The position numbers and the translations under genes were made by a program. This document shows, piece by piece, positions 1 to 11,700 of a stretch of DNA of 64,000 nucleotides (position 1 is the stretch's first letter; every line of letters starts with the position of its first letter). The stretch is from Forficula auricularia (taxonomy: Eukaryota; Arthropoda; Insecta; Dermaptera; Forficulidae). The DNA is taken from contig JALMQS010000161.1 of assembly GCA_024734495.1 (NCBI GenBank), positions 37,835 to 101,834 of the forward strand, written 5' to 3'. The notes below the pieces were generated by a model that saw only the letters and a program-made list of their open reading frames with translations, searched no databases and was not told the origin of the DNA.

Positions 1-95
1 GGTAGCAAGAGAATATTTTGAGGCTCCTCTCCACAGATGAGAGCCGTATTCGAGACAGGGGCGGATTTGGGCCTTGTAGATGGTGAGAAGTTGTG
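1..95 (-). mobile_element. LINE fragment A, reverse transcriptase C-terminal part
   Basis: Read on the minus strand this encodes the start of the post-polymerase region of a non-LTR reverse transcriptase, with the recognisable stretch RPCLEYGSHLWRGASKYS. The same sequence recurs at about 31350-31430 and 6217-6260 on the plus strand. The fragment is cut by the window edge and loses similarity near base 95. It is a remnant, not a gene. Confidence 0.8.
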
Positions 96-1129
96 GGGGT
101 TATTAATTGAGAGGATAAATTATTTATATTATAAAGGGCTGGAGTGATTCCATGTTTTCGGAGAATATTTGTTAATGGATAGGTTATATGTTTAGAAATA
201 AAGGGGATTCTTTTATAGATTTTTTCAGATTCTTCGATTGTGAGTGAATGTAATTGCGAAAGCGTGTGTTTTTTTATTAATTTTGATAAATATTTTTTTA
301 ATAATTTCCTTACTATATCGATTATTATATGCTATATTATAAATGGTATCTAGTTCGTTATTGAAGTTTGTATTGGTAAGAGGGGTTAAGATTAGTCTAT
401 TGATCATTGAATAAAAAGCTAAAAATGTAGTATTTGTCGAATGGTTAGAAGAAAAGGTGATAATCGTGGCAGTAAAGGTGGGTTTTCTAAAAATGTTAAA
501 TTCTAATTTATGGTTGGTGATGGTTATTGTTAAATCTAAAAATGAAATAGTTTTATTGCCTATTTCTGATGTGAATATAATATTTATTTACTTTTATCTT
601 TATTAAAGATGTTTCACCTTGCACCAACACCACAATCTCTACTAATTAGAAATCCTAGAAGTATCGAATTAAGAGATTTTTTCCAATTCGAGCAAACAGG
701 TCGAAACTTGTTTACGAACAAGCTTAGCGAAAACATTCGAATCTCTCGCAATATACAATTAAATCTATTTTAATTCCTATATTATAAACTCTAACGAAAT
801 ACGTGTATTAAAAGAAATTCCCTTTTAAGATATATTTTATATACGATTGCTTTCTCTACTTATTCTAATCAAACAGTATAAAATGTATACGAGTAAATGC
901 AATTTAAATCTTAATATAAAAACTAATTTGAATAAAAATCAATATAATTATTATTATAATAATTGAATCCGAGCTGTTAGGCATGATTTTGTTACATTGT
1001 CAGAATAGTTATATTCGCCCTCTCGGGAATGTAATATCATCAATAGCACCTGGATTACATTATTCTACATTATAACTATTCTTTATTATTGAGAAATATC
1101 AATAGAATTAGTATATTTTATATGCGGTC
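96..1129. other. Gene-free AT-rich stretch
   Basis: No convincing coding region. Bases about 598-652 match 34646-34705 closely, including the shared string GATGTTTCACCTTGCACC, so this holds a copy of the terminal part of the repeat found at 34.3-34.7 kb. The rest is AT-rich sequence in which I recognise nothing. Confidence 0.6.
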
Positions 1130-1189
1130 CTAAGCATTTATTTTTTCATCAAATGCGGCCCGTGTAAGCTAAAAGGTTGGACACCCCTG
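1130..1189 (-). mobile_element. Single hAT-type element end
   Basis: On the minus strand the sequence starts CAGGGGTGTCCAACC, a form of terminal inverted repeat common in hAT transposons, followed by a typical subterminal run (ACGGGCCGCATTTG). I could not find the partner end or an 8-bp target duplication, so this is called a solitary, degraded end. Confidence 0.55.
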
Positions 1190-2030
1190 AATTAGATAGG
1201 TATTAATAAAAAAATATGTTTTAAGATTACAATACTGGTATTTAATATTACTAAAAGTTTTGAGGCCGGACTCTCCATTTTTTATAGTAAAATTATATAA
1301 GAAATTGTTAACAGTGTAAAACTAAAAGTTAAAAACTACAGCTGGGGCAAATCAAGTGTTGCAGATTGAAAATGCTATTTTTGCTTATTCATATTATTAT
1401 AGATATATTAAGTAGATATGAGGTGTTTTTTTATTTTTTAAATCATTAAATTATCCAAAAGATTTAAAAAATTGTATTTAAATGTTTACCTTGTCTCTGT
1501 ACATGAAGGTTTGAACGATTGTCCAAAATTCAGTAGACACAAAATACACAAAACGCAACACCCATAAAACTCAAATATTAAGCACTTGACCCGCTGGCTA
1601 TTCGAATCGAAATGAAATAAAGACATTTCAATGCATAAAACACAGCACGGAGAAAAGAATTCCGTTACCTGATTAGATATCAGAAAGGAAAATAATTTCA
1701 GATAAAATAAAAACGTATTCAAAACATGCCCAATTGTTTTGAGATTGTTTAAAAAAAAAACTAGCATATGGGCGACAAGTGATTTTCACTCAACTTTTCC
1801 TCATTAATTAAAAATTAACATTTTAGAGGTATAAACTTTTAAATAAATATTTAATAAATAAAATCACAAACATTCATTTAATTGTAATAAATTCCATCAC
1901 AAATTTACAAAATCAAATATAGTTCTACAGGTGCTATGACCAGATGACCACCACTGATTAAAATATACACTAGCCAACCACACAATCACTAACAGACATT
2001 TTGTCTAAATAATTAATAGTACCTGGAGCC
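1190..2030. other. Gene-free stretch
   Basis: AT-rich sequence with small chance reading frames only. I see no motif, repeat pair or RNA gene that I can support. Confidence 0.5.
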
Positions 2031-2039
2031 ACCGAGCGA

Positions 2040-2275
2040 TGCACGGTAACCCCTGCCCCCCCCCCCCTTCCCGAAACCATACACCTCGCTCCCACCACTA
2101 CACCCCCACTCCGCCCCACCCCACCCCAACTGCACCTACCACCCCCGGATCCCCCACAACTGCACCCCACCTCCTGCACCTCCCACATCCACCCAGTTTT
2201 TGCATTTCTAGCTTTCTAATGGTCCACATATTATGTGTATATTTGTTTACTCGTACACCAATTTGCTCACATTCG
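2040..2275 (-). repeat. C-rich block at the edge of dispersed repeat W
   Basis: About 140 bases are almost pure C with scattered A and T. They are followed by a stretch (TTTTTGCATTTCTAGC and onward) matching the unit of repeat W seen at 32740-32790. The cytosine run looks like the expanded C-rich part of that unit. The proline-rich reading frame here (2039-2305) is a consequence of base composition and is not treated as a gene. Confidence 0.55.
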
Positions 2276-3014
2276 TTCATATTGATAAACATTATAAAAA
2301 AATAAATAGGAAAATAATAATAAAAAATAATAATCGTATAGGATCTGAAATAAAAACATAAAATGAAATTAGATTTGTTTCCAAGTTAAAAAGCCACTTC
2401 AACCACTTTATTTGTAAACACACATACGTAATGTTATGATTTAATACCTACTAATTAAAAACAAACAAAATTCCTAATTTTAATATAATATATTAATATT
2501 TGCTATAACCTATTTGTGGGGTGTTAAAATTATAAAAACCACTAAAAATAAAGGTAATTGAAAAAAATGTAAATAAACTTTTATTGATTTTCATCTATCA
2601 ATACCATTTTAATTAAGAAAGATCAATTAAGATGAAATTTGTCGAGGTCCAGACCTAGCCAGATCGTTTTCTCACCCTAAAACTTGTTAATAGATTTTGT
2701 TTCATCAAAATCGGTAGAGCCGTTTTCAAAATAGAACTAAGATACAAACAAATATATATATACTATATATACAAAACAATTTTTGCTCGTTTAATAAGAG
2801 TACATTATTAAAAATATAAATGGTCAATAATAAATATTTTAGAAAATTTAAGTACGAGATAAAGATTGCTATTTAAAAATTTGGACTTTATTTATTTATT
2901 TATTTTTTTACCTCTTAGTGAGTTTCTAATTTTACTTTTCGTAAATTTTATTCTTGATATTCTTATATATGTAAAAACATACATACCTACTTACAAAAAT
3001 CTATATCATGAATA
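2276..3014. other. Gene-free stretch with a dispersed-repeat tail
   Basis: Mostly AT-rich. Around 2690-2760 there is a run of the type CATCAAAATCGG ... GAGCCGTTTTC followed by AT dinucleotides. It resembles the tails of widespread arthropod dispersed repeats and of copies elsewhere in this window. No gene is visible. Confidence 0.4.
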
Positions 3015-3408
3015 CAGTGGAACCCCTCAGATCCAAACTAATTGGGGCTCTAGCCTGTTCGGATTATCCAAAAACACTTTCGACAATTGAAGATAACTAA
3101 TGATATCAAGTGAAAGATTAAGTGATATTTTGTGTGTTTCTCTTATTATTTCATTCTTTTTGCAAAGTGATTAACCTAAAGAATTTCACTAACCAACTTT
3201 TACCGTTTTTCAATCCTGGATGACATAAGTATTGTAGACAAGTTTACACTTTGTTAGGTATGCTAACTGTACTTTGTTAATTTTTCAATAAATTATTTAA
3301 AATAAGGTTATAATGTAGAATATATACATAATTGTTTTATGACTAAATAATTAAGTTTCTCTTTTTTGCGTTCGGATTTCCCGGGTTCGGATTTGAGGGG
3401 TTTCGCTG
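3015..3408. mobile_element. pogo/Tigger-like MITE, 394 bp
   Basis: The left end reads CAGTGGAACCCCTCAGATCC and the inverted right end reads CAGCGAAACCCCTCAAATCC. The ends are flanked by TA on both sides (3013-3014 and 3409-3410). TA duplication plus CAGT(G/A)GAACC-type ends is characteristic of the pogo/Tigger branch of Tc1-mariner. The interior encodes no transposase, so this is a non-autonomous copy. Confidence 0.8.
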
Positions 3409-3679
3409 TAGTATGAAGCCTATAATATTAGTTTCCGGCTAGATAAAATTATTATAAAATTATAATAAAAAGAGATATTATTAAAATTTTCAGATCAGTA
3501 TCTAATTGTATTTTTATACATTGATTAAGAAAGTTTGCAAGTAAAAAATTTACATCTAATGAAAATGGATTCCATAATAGATCAAAATGGTGATTATTTT
3601 TCCTGAATCTGGAAATCTAGTTCCAGATTCAAAAAAAAATCATTAGGGCAAATTGTATCAGATACAATTTCCACCAAGC

Positions 3680-3755
3680 ACATATAAATCTCAATGTTTT
3701 AAGGAAGTTTATGATTTTATATCGAACCGCATTCATTGTAGTACTGGGCCGTAGT
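3680..3755 (+). repeat. Dispersed repeat shared with 5863-5935
   Basis: About 75 bases beginning near ATATAAATCTCAATGTTTTA recur at 5863-5935 with modest divergence, ending near a GTGCTGGGCC-like string. Family not recognised. Confidence 0.6.
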
Positions 3756-3908
3756 TTGGTGGTATAATGGATCTCTTTCTTTGTTCGCTTACTTGGCCCC
3801 GTCTGGACATATATATCTTCTAAATATAACGTCGGTAATGTTGGTAATTCCATTGATATATAGATATATATATATTCCTATGTTTTATGAGCTCCCTATG
3901 GCTTATAT

Positions 3909-3990
3909 CAGGGGTTCCCAAACTTTTTTTTCTGATGGATCACGTTGATGGGTTTTGAATTCTGACAGAGCACCGTGGGTAATTTGAAAA
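3909..3990 (+). mobile_element. Single hAT-type element end
   Basis: The sequence CAGGGGTTCCCAAACTTTTT is nearly the same terminal inverted repeat as the complete hAT element at 23877-25000. I found no matching inverted end downstream, so the element is probably truncated. Confidence 0.5.
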
Positions 3991-5330
3991 TTAGGTAATG
4001 AATGACACATAATCAATAAATCTTAGAAAAAAAAAATACTTGTTTCATCTAGTATTTATTTTAAACTTTTTTTTAGCATTTAGTATTAAAAAATCGCAAA
4101 TTTTAGCTCTAAAAAATTTTTTTAGCATTGAAAAGTAAAAATGTAGTAAATTTTTTATACAGTCCGTTTTATAAGTAAAAATTTGTATCTAAAAACGATT
4201 ATAGTAGGGAGAAAAATTACTTATAAACTCTTCAATCTTACAGCTTTACGACCTTATAAGTAATGTCAAGTGTTACGGAAAATGGATTTTGAACCCAGGA
4301 ATTGTCCTCACTATTCTTTGGAAAATATTGCAGAAGAGTTATTTCTAAGTCTTGTAAGTGTTTTAAAAATAAATTCTTCATCTAGTTTAAAATTGTTTTT
4401 AGACAAACATTAATGTTAAGTTGGAAATCAATTATAATTGTTCTGTTCGATGGAAGAAATCCAAAATTTCATTTTTCAACTATATGAATGTCATAATTAT
4501 TCATAAAATGTATAAAAAAAATCTTTGTTAATAAAATTTTTTCGCGCTGTACTTTCTACCTTTCAATTTAGTTATTACTTTATTTTTAAGAAGGAAATTA
4601 TTTGATGAATTTTTCTCATCAAGTATAATAGGATCGTATCTACTTTATTGATGATTTTATTTCTTATAAATAATATAGAAAATCCATACAAATTGCAGTG
4701 AAACTGATAAGAAAATTTAAATAGAATTGAAGTAAAATCGAGCCCCTCTTTTACAAGAACGTGACATAGGACAAGCTCAAATATTTTATTGGAAAGATAG
4801 GAAAAGATAAATGAGAGTGGAGTATCATCCCCTTTACGACTATCAGGGTATTAAAAAAACAGGCATGGAACAGGAAAATTAATGTAACATTTATGAATGG
4901 TCATTTCTTACACAGTCGCCATTATCAAATAAGCCTCATATAGTCTCATTGAATAAAGCATATTATAATAAAGTTCTTGAAAGTTGGTGGTCAAATGTCA
5001 ACTAAAAACTTAGTAAACACTCAAATAAATTAAAATCTAATGTTAGTATATAATCTTAAACGGTAGTTTTTATATGCATTTATAGTACCATATCAGTTAC
5101 TAAAGTGATACAATAATAAAACAGTCATCTATTTAATATTACAGTGATCAATAATAATTTTAATCATAAAAATTTGTATATTTCTTTGAAATTTTTAGGG
5201 TTCCGTTTAAAAATAAAACGGGTCTCTTTAGTCTCGTTATGATATCTGTTTGTCTGTTCGTCTGCCAGTGCACTGTAGCTTGTAAACTAAATCAAATACA
5301 AACTTTAAAATTACAAGTTATATGTTTTTA
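3991..5330. other. Gene-free AT-rich stretch
   Basis: No coding region or complete element. At about 5208-5280 a run beginning GGGTTCCGTTTAAAAA and followed by a TCTGTTTGTCTG-type stretch matches, inverted, 14395-14465. This is a common type of arthropod dispersed repeat end. Otherwise nothing is recognised. Confidence 0.45.
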
Positions 5331-5637
5331 TAATAATCCCTGACTATCCATTATCTATAGACATGTAATAACGTGCAAAGATCTAAAAGACAAGTCCTGA
5401 CAAGTTTTACTCCAGGAGAGAAATTATCAATTACTTGTGATTGTTCTAGAAAACCCCAATTCTTTGTTTATTTTTTAAAAGTGTTACGTATATAATAATC
5501 CCTGACTATTCATTCTATTGACATGTAAAACGGTGCAAAGATCTAAAAGACAAGTCCTGACAAGTTTTAGTCCAGAAGAGAAATTATCAATTAATTGTGA
5601 ATGTTCTAGAAAACCCCAATTTCTTGTCTCCTCTTAT
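5331..5637 (+). repeat. Tandem duplication, period about 162 bp
   Basis: Two head-to-tail units start at 5331 and 5493 with TAATAATCCCTGACTAT. They share the run AAAGATCTAAAAGACAAGTC, differ at scattered bases and have a few indels. The copy number is two; no function is visible. Confidence 0.85.
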
Positions 5638-5862
5638 ACTAGAATGATAATTATAGACTTGGTTAGTGTCGTAGCATATAAATTACTGAAATAATAATAT
5701 TCTTGAAAATTGAAATATGAGAAGAAGGATAATTTTTAAATATTCGAAACTTCATTATTTTTTTATCTTATGTTGAACTTATGAATTTTATTCTTGAAAA
5801 AAGCTTCACGTATTGTACAAATGTACATTCAAATTTCGAAAAAGGAAATAAATATATCTCTA

Positions 5863-5935
5863 TATATAAATCTCAATGTTTTAAAGAAGTTTATGATTTT
5901 ATGTTGGGTTACACTCATTGCAGTGCTGGGCCCCA
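5863..5935 (+). repeat. Dispersed repeat shared with 3680-3755
   Basis: Second copy of the short repeat described at 3680, in the same orientation. It runs into a GC-richer segment (to about 5975) that does not match the first copy. Confidence 0.6.
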
Positions 5936-6216
5936 TACTTACCGCGGACTGAACTGCCCTGATCTAAGTTTTCCTTCCACTAGCTTTGAAGTTTGTATTT
6001 AGAAACTAAATATCCGTACTTTAAGGATTGAAAAACAATGTTTGTTGTATTATATGATAGCTTTAATTTTAACAAAAAACTAGAAACTAAAATAAAAAAA
6101 AAAAAATATATGAAATTCAACTTCAAGACATGGACAAATAATTTACTAGGTAATATTGTAGTAGAGAGTTTTCGAAATCTTCAATTTATTTTTATATTTA
6201 TATTTTCAATTTATTT

Positions 6217-6745
6217 ATATGGCTCTCATCTGTGGAGGGGTGCCTCCAAGCATTCTCTTGCTACACTGGATGCGATTCAGAAACGAGCAATTAAACTAAT
6301 AGGAGTCCCGGCTCTAACCAACTCACTCGCCTCCCTGGCTCACTGAAGAACCGTTTCTGTCCTTTCCCTGTTCTACAGATACTATCACGGTGTCTGTTCA
6401 GTCGAGCTGAAATCAATTATCCCCCCTAAAGCCCTCTTTAGGAGAAACACGCGGTTTTCTAACGCTCAGCACCCCTTCGCTGTCAAATTGGATAAAAGTC
6501 GAACAATCGCTTTCGCCAACTCTTTTATCCCTATGACCTCCAGAGACTGGAACTCGCTCCCTGCCACGATCTTTCCCGAGACCTATAACCTTCAGCTATT
6601 TAAGACCCGTATTCCACAGATAATACCTTCGACCCCCGCCCAGCCCATAAAATTCTTTCTTCTTCTTTTCACGATGGAGGGGCCAACCCAGGCCTTTAGG
6701 GGTTGCACCTTTTTAGTCTAACTCCTTCTCTCATCATTTTCATTA
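6217..6745 (+). mobile_element. LINE fragment A, reverse transcriptase C-terminus and 3' end
   Basis: This is the 3' end of the same LINE family as at 30578-31915. It encodes the post-polymerase tail in two frames (6217-6346 and 6488-6660), with GSHLWRGASKHSLATLDA and, later, SFIPMTSRDWNSLP. A frame break lies between them near 6347. It ends at a family-wide 3' tail (TCATCATTTTCATTAAAAAA) also seen at 31890 and inverted at 41650. It is 5'-truncated, as usual for LINE copies, and has no polymerase domain, so it cannot be functional. Confidence 0.88.
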
Positions 6746-7339
6746 AAAAAAATTCATTACTTTTGGTTTAGAAAAAGAGAACAATATGATTTACATTTTA
6801 GAAGTCGTTTCTTGAATACCTTCTGCTTGAACTGACAATGTCATACACTTTAATCTGAATTCTTTGTAAAGATAGAAGTTTGCAGCTTTCAGTATAATTC
6901 TTTAGTCTCTAAGTTGAAAGTTTTTATTTTAGAAATGTTGAAATGCTATGCTATGTTGTGTATATCCATATTCATTTCTAGCTTTCCTTTAAGCCATACC
7001 AATTATAATAATTATTATGCGACCCTCAATTTACATAGACCCCTCCGGCTTGAATCTAATGTCTATTTCGATTATTTTTTGAGAAAGATCCAATCGTTCT
7101 TCTTAAGCGATCATAACTTAACTTCATTGCTAATATCTTTCTTGAAGGATGAGAAAAAGAAAAGTAAGATCCTTCCTTTCTAACATTAATGACCCAGAAT
7201 TGATTTGATGGATTCAATCGTAGAAAAGCCATTTCATTCTCTTTATTATTATATCGTTGGCTTTTCAAATACCATTCAGGTAATAAAACTAAATTTCAAT
7301 TTACCATACGTAGTTTTGAGAAGTAGTGTAATAATTAAA
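6746..7339. other. Gene-free stretch
   Basis: Small reading frames on both strands (6914-7183, 7056-7268) show no recognisable domain and have biased AT-driven composition. Nothing else is seen. Confidence 0.45.
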
Positions 7340-7720
7340 AATAAATTGACACTTTCTGATGTGGCCATCCACACTTGACTTTACCATACACTTCTGGTTG
7401 AGTTTGGTACAAGGGCCTAGATTTTCATTTTTTGCCACTCCCCCCCATTTTGGCGCTTGGTTTATGCATTTTTAGTCTTACTGTTTATGTATACAAAATT
7501 TGGTTGAGTTTGCTCAAATGGCCTAGATTATTATTTTTTGACCTCACCCCCCTGATTTTGGCGCCAGAAAAAACATATTTTCATTATTATAGGTTCATTT
7601 TATATTATAATTCATTTTTCTTGTTTTTTTTTTTAGTTTGAAAATATTCTAACTCCCCCTCTCCCCCTTAATTTTTGGTCGATATGCACCAAAATCTAAA
7701 GAGCTCTTAATCAAATTAAT
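7340..7720 (-). repeat. Dispersed repeat W, short form
   Basis: Inverted relative to the copy at about 21815-22320. It shares the outer strings CTGATGTGGCCATCCAC and ATGCACCAAAATCTAA, and between them two units of the W minisatellite (ACAAAATTTGGTTGAGTTTG followed by a C-run). The C-runs vary in length between copies. Confidence 0.7.
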
Positions 7721-8453
7721 AAAATTTTAAATTTTAAAAAGATTAAAGATATTTATTTTTAAAACAACAAATAATACAGTAAGGAATTACTTCTTGTACT
7801 AATTTCTCCTTATGTGATCTAACCAAAAAAACTCAACAAGCAGATTTGAGATCATATACAATAAATAAAAAAATTGAATATTTATCTTTCAAATATACTT
7901 TTGTATAAGAAGACATGCCTCAGAGCGACATCAACATAAAGATACACATTTTTTTGGCTAAAGCTAACGTTGAATTGATTCCGAAGTTTGGAGTCATTAA
8001 ATATAAGCGTTCTATTCAAGCTATTGGTCTAGAACTCTAGACATTTCACCAAATAAATTCCACTTAAGAGCTCTGGGGGGGGGGGGGGCTAGAGCTCCTA
8101 ACTCCCCTAGTGATCAGCGTCACAGTCTGGTTAATTGAGCCAATTAACCGAAATCTATTGTAATTGAACATAATTCTCATAAACGTAAAACTTGTATTTA
8201 ATTGGAAATGAAAACTTTTAATGAAATAAATTGTAGGAATGCAATCAAATTGATTTAATTAGGTTTCCCTAATATTAGAATCATAATATTTTAAAAAATT
8301 ATTATGACATGATTTGTTCACATAATTTGAATTTCAATTAAATTGCTTTAATAATAGTCTAAATGAAAGATTAATGAAAATAATGAATAATATTAAATTA
8401 AGAAAAAATAATAAATAAAAATAAAGTAAAAATAATACCAAAATTTGTAGATA
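7721..8453. other. Gene-free AT-rich stretch
   Basis: Contains a poly-G run of about 13-14 near 8077-8090. It resembles the homopurine cores of repeat W but lacks its flanks. No gene or complete element is seen. Confidence 0.45.
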
Positions 8454-8675
8454 CAGTAGAGTCTCACTAATCCGGCACTATTAAAAACTAGGGGGTGCCA
8501 GATTATTGGAATGTTCGGATTACTGGATTGTATAGAAAAATTCATAATAAATAAAATAAAATAAAATAAATTTCACCCGATATGGGTAACAAACGGATAC
8601 CAAATCGCGGGCGGAGGATGCCAGATTATTGGACATGCCGGTCTATTGAAGTGCCGGATTAGTGAGACTCTACTG
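8454..8675. mobile_element. pogo/Tigger-like MITE, 222 bp
   Basis: Both ends read CAGTAGAGTCTCACTAATCC on their own strand, a perfect terminal inverted repeat of about 26 bases including GGCACT. They are flanked by TA at 8452-8453 and 8676-8677. The inside is non-coding and includes a short AAAAT-type run. The near-perfect ends suggest a younger copy than the one at 3015. Confidence 0.88.
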
Positions 8676-8904
8676 TATTATTTATTCTCAGATTCAAACT
8701 TGAAAATCATTTCAATTAAATAACTTTTCTCATAGACATTCAAATTTAATAAAATTTATAAACAAATAGGAATATTTATATAATTTTTGATAATTATTGA
8801 AAAATTAAAAAAAAAACCTCGTAAGTGATTTTTAACAAATGTCGAAAAGTAAACAACCAAAACGCTTCCGATAATTAATTCTTAAATAAAATTTTTTATC
8901 AAAA

Positions 8905-9075
8905 ACCAATTTTTTTCACAATTAAATATATATTTATTAACAAAGAAACACATATAAAAATATAAAACACGACGTTTCGATCACAGGTACCGTGATCGAA
9001 ACATGGTGGTTTATATTTTTATATGTGTTTGTTTGTTAATAGATATATATTTAATTGTGAAAAAATGTTTATAAA
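8905..9075. repeat. Palindrome of two GAAACGTC-type element ends
   Basis: The two arms (about 8905-8985 and 8992-9075) are inverted copies separated by only about 6 bases. Each arm reads outwards as GATCGAAAC followed by a TTTATATTTTTATATGTG run. A single copy of a similar end lies at 11955-12030. The structure looks like two ends of one repetitive element joined head to head. Confidence 0.75.
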
Positions 9076-9504
9076 AATTTCAGCCTCAAAAGTTTTAATC
9101 AATCCAACTAATTATTAAATTTCATATTACTGAAATATACTAGTTTTAAGTTTTCGAGATAAAATCAGACCAATGACTGAAAATAGTATTATTGGAATCA
9201 AGAGACATAAAAACACATATATGTTTAAAAAACTCGAAATTGAATTTTCCAAGCTATAATCTCTTTAGTCCGGTACGTCCATTAATCAGAAATTTGCAGG
9301 TTGGTAAAAAATTTGCAGGTTGGTAAATAAAATTTGCGTGTTACGTCTTATCGATGTGTGCGATAGAGAGAGATTGATATATATGTACAGTCCACAAAAT
9401 ACTAATGTCAATTGTTAGCTGTTTGTTGCACATGCGGTCGGCTAGCGTGATTAATTCGATAAACTAACATATGCATCAAATGGTTGGTTTGTTCTCTACA
9501 GCGG

Positions 9505-9600
9505 CGTTTTTCAACTTTTGGGTCACGGCCCAATATTGGATTGCGTTGAAATTTTTAGGAATCAGGAAATGATACAAAATTTATATAAACACTAGTATAG
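9505..9600 (+). mobile_element. Possible hAT-type end
   Basis: The string CAGCGGCGTTTTTCAAC followed by TTTTGGGTCACGGCCC resembles degraded hAT termini. There is no partner end or target duplication, so this is weak. Confidence 0.35.
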
Positions 9601-9757
9601 TTAGTTCTCTTGAAATACTAATATATTTATTTATTTATTTATTTATTTATCATCAATCATCCAGTCTCATTAACTATTTAAATAACAATAATTAAACAAA
9701 AATTAAATTTTCAATTAAAATATATGTTAATAATTAACAATATTTCATATAGGTATG
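9601..9757. repeat. TTTA microsatellite and AT-rich spacer
   Basis: About seven TTTA units lie at roughly 9622-9650. The remainder is AT-rich spacer up to the mariner. Confidence 0.6.
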
Positions 9758-9860
9758 TACTAGGTGTACCGGAAAGTCATTACCGGTTTTTTCGAAAAAA
9801 AACTACGTAATTTTTAAGAAAATGGAAAATTTATTTATTCAAAGTATTGGCCATTTGATT

Positions 9861-10142
9861 CTATACATCTTGCCCATCTTTCTGGCAATTTATGGATGCC
9901 ATCCCAAAAAACTGTTTGTCCTTTGAGCAAAACCATTGATCGAGCCATTTTCTAACTTCTTGGAAATGGGCGAAGTGCTGCTCTGCAAGCGCGTGTCCCA
10001 TCGATGCGAAAAGTTGATAGTCGGACGGGGCAAGGTCTGGAGAGTACGGCGGGTGCGATAATATGTCCCACCCAAGTGCTTTCAACGCTTCATTGACCGG
10101 TTTTGCTTTATGAGACGGCGCATTATCGTGTTGTAAAATCAC
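9861..10142 (-). pseudogene. mariner transposase, C-terminal catalytic part
   Basis: A mariner transposase cuts and rejoins DNA at TA sites using three acidic residues. This 93-residue fragment keeps the second and third: HDNAPSH and YSPDLAPSDYQLF, whose aspartates are separated by 34 residues. That is the D34D spacing diagnostic of mariner. The domain carrying the first aspartate is absent, and the reading frame changes between this segment and the N-terminal part at about 10143-10200. The C-terminus (ending GQDV) is also shorter than usual for the family. Seen directly: the motif and spacing. Inferred: loss of activity. Confidence 0.9.
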
Positions 10143-10200
10143 TTTACCGTGTCACGGGCCCATTCTGGACGTTTTTCGATCATTGCGTGGTTCAAATTGA

Positions 10201-10479
10201 TCATTTGTTGTCGGTGTATTGTTTTTTCAATTGTTTTTGAGTTTGGGTTGGGTCTTCATCCAATAACTCCTGTAGTTTCGCATCTTCAAACTTTTTTTGT
10301 CTACCAGAACGTTCTTTATCTTGCACATCGAAATCACCACTTTTGAATTTTCGAAACCACACCTCACATGTTTTTAAGGTTAAAGCATGCTCACCGTAAG
10401 TTTCTACCAGCAAACGATGACTTTCAGCGGCTTTTTTCTTTTGATTAAATAAGAAAAGTAATGCGTGTCGCAAATGCAC
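10201..10479 (-). pseudogene. mariner transposase, N-terminal DNA-binding part
   Basis: This 92-residue segment corresponds to the N-terminal helix-turn-helix region that binds the inverted repeats. It includes TLKTCEVWFRKFKSGDFD followed by ERSGRQKKF, matching the usual WF.(R/K)FK.GDF and (E/R)SGRP block. It ends at a stop inside the internally deleted zone. It lies upstream of the catalytic fragment in the same transcriptional direction. Confidence 0.88.
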
Positions 10480-10674
10480 GTTTTCATTTCAAAGAGGTAT
10501 AAATCTATGAAGGTGTTACTTTCGCAAAATATAACATGTATAGTTTTGAAGCTTGATGTCAGTAGAATAAAATGCATATGTGTCAAATCATACATAACAT
10601 TGCATACTTAAGCCTAGCGAAATCTGTTAGAAAAACCGGTAATGACTTTCCGGTACACCGGGTATAAGTAATCT

Positions 10675-10800
10675 TGAAGGAGACAATAAAATAGTGTGTC
10701 TTCTGCTGAAATTATAAATTTTATTTATTTATAACGAGACTATAGTTTCGATGGCTTTGGCGTATTCATCAATCTATTACAATGGATTCACAGGAATTAA
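10675..10800 (-). ncRNA. Hammerhead-ribozyme-like repeat, copy 1 (one core change)
   Basis: On the minus strand, 10772 down to 10738 reads TTGATGA, a hairpin, CGAAAC, TATA, GTC. This is the same arrangement as the intact cores at 28.1, 28.4 and 34.0 kb, except that the first C of CUGAUGA is U. The downstream tail (TCGTTATAAATAAAT, then AGCAGAAGACACAC and TATTGTCTCC) is shared with the other copies. The core change would be expected to reduce cleavage. The repeat abuts mariner 1. Confidence 0.6.
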
Positions 10801-10859
10801 TTTATGAATCTCTCGGCAAAAACTTTCATTTTTTTTATAAGTAATCTAACAATGATTAA

Positions 10860-11700
10860 CAATATATATATTTATAGAAAATTATGGTTTTGTCTGTACA
10901 TTGGTCCAAATCACGCCAAATTTTGGTTGCACACGTTTCAAGCAAAGTTATGAACGAAAACACCCTCAATAAAATTCCTGTCTGTCTGTATGTATGTCTG
11001 TATGTTTCCGTGGGTTCCGCGAAAAGTTGCTCACGATTCACGTAAAAACGGCTGAAGGGATTATTATGAAATTTGATATTTGAATCAGATGTCTTCTAAC
11101 TTACGTTTTTAGTTATATAACGTTTTGATTTTTGACCCCAGAAGGGGGTTTGAGGGAGCGCACGCATGAAAATTATCAAATAACTCCTAAACTATTAACT
11201 CTACGGCAAATTTTATTTTGAGCAAAGGTGTAGGGGATGTGATTTCTGACAACTTTTGTTTAAAAAATTCCCCCAAAAACCACCCAAAAAGGGAGGGTGG
11301 GGTTAAAATATGAAAATTCTTGCTCTTCGACCAAACTCAACCAAATTTTGTATACATAATCTGTGGGTCACTAGAAGGATATAAATGGAAAAACTAAAGA
11401 CCCAAATGGGGGGGGGGGGGTCAAAAAATGAAAATTCTTACCCTTAGAGCCAACTTAACCAAATTGTATATACATAATCTGTGAGTCACTAGAAGACTAG
11501 AAATGCAAAAAATGGGTGCGGGGGGTGGGTGCGAAGGTGTTTATTTTCAAAAATTTTTAAACAAAAATGTCAAAAATTACATCCTCTACAACTCTTCTAA
11601 TGGAGATGTAATTTTTGAAATTTTCGTTTAAAATTTTTTTGAAAATAAACACAATAAAGATTCTAGAACTTTGGTCCGAACTCAACCTACATCAGTAAAT
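10860..11700 (+). repeat. Dispersed repeat W, long copy
   Basis: This is one of two long copies; the other, inverted, is at 32680-33435. From the left it has a conserved 380-base block (TTTTGTCTGTACATTGG ... GTCTGTCTGTATGTATG ... AACGGCTGAAGGGATTATTA). Two to three units of a roughly 110-base minisatellite follow, with TATACATAATCTGTGGGTCAC and G-runs. At 11538-11650 there is a hairpin with arms of about 48 bases. The TCTG runs and the AAAACGGCTGAA-type phrase are typical of abundant arthropod repeats. No protein is encoded. Confidence 0.75.

Larger units (their letters stand above)
9760..10662 (-). mobile_element. mariner element 1, internally deleted
   Basis: The terminal inverted repeats share GGTGTACCGGAAAGTCATTA at both ends (about 30 bases) and are flanked by TA at 9758-9759 and 10663-10664. 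Length is 903 bp, against about 1.3 kb for intact mariners. The minus strand carries an N-terminal helix-turn-helix segment (10201-10479) and a C-terminal catalytic segment (9861-10142). The region between them, holding the first catalytic aspartate, is missing. The copy is therefore non-autonomous. Confidence 0.93.

Noticed and set aside
2039..2305. Proline-rich 88-codon open frame
   Set aside because: It results from a C-rich low-complexity block of repeat W; the opposite strand gives a Gly/Val-rich frame of similar length.
5331..5637. CRISPR-like or satellite array
   Set aside because: There are only two units of 162 bases with no spacer structure; a simple tandem duplication explains it.
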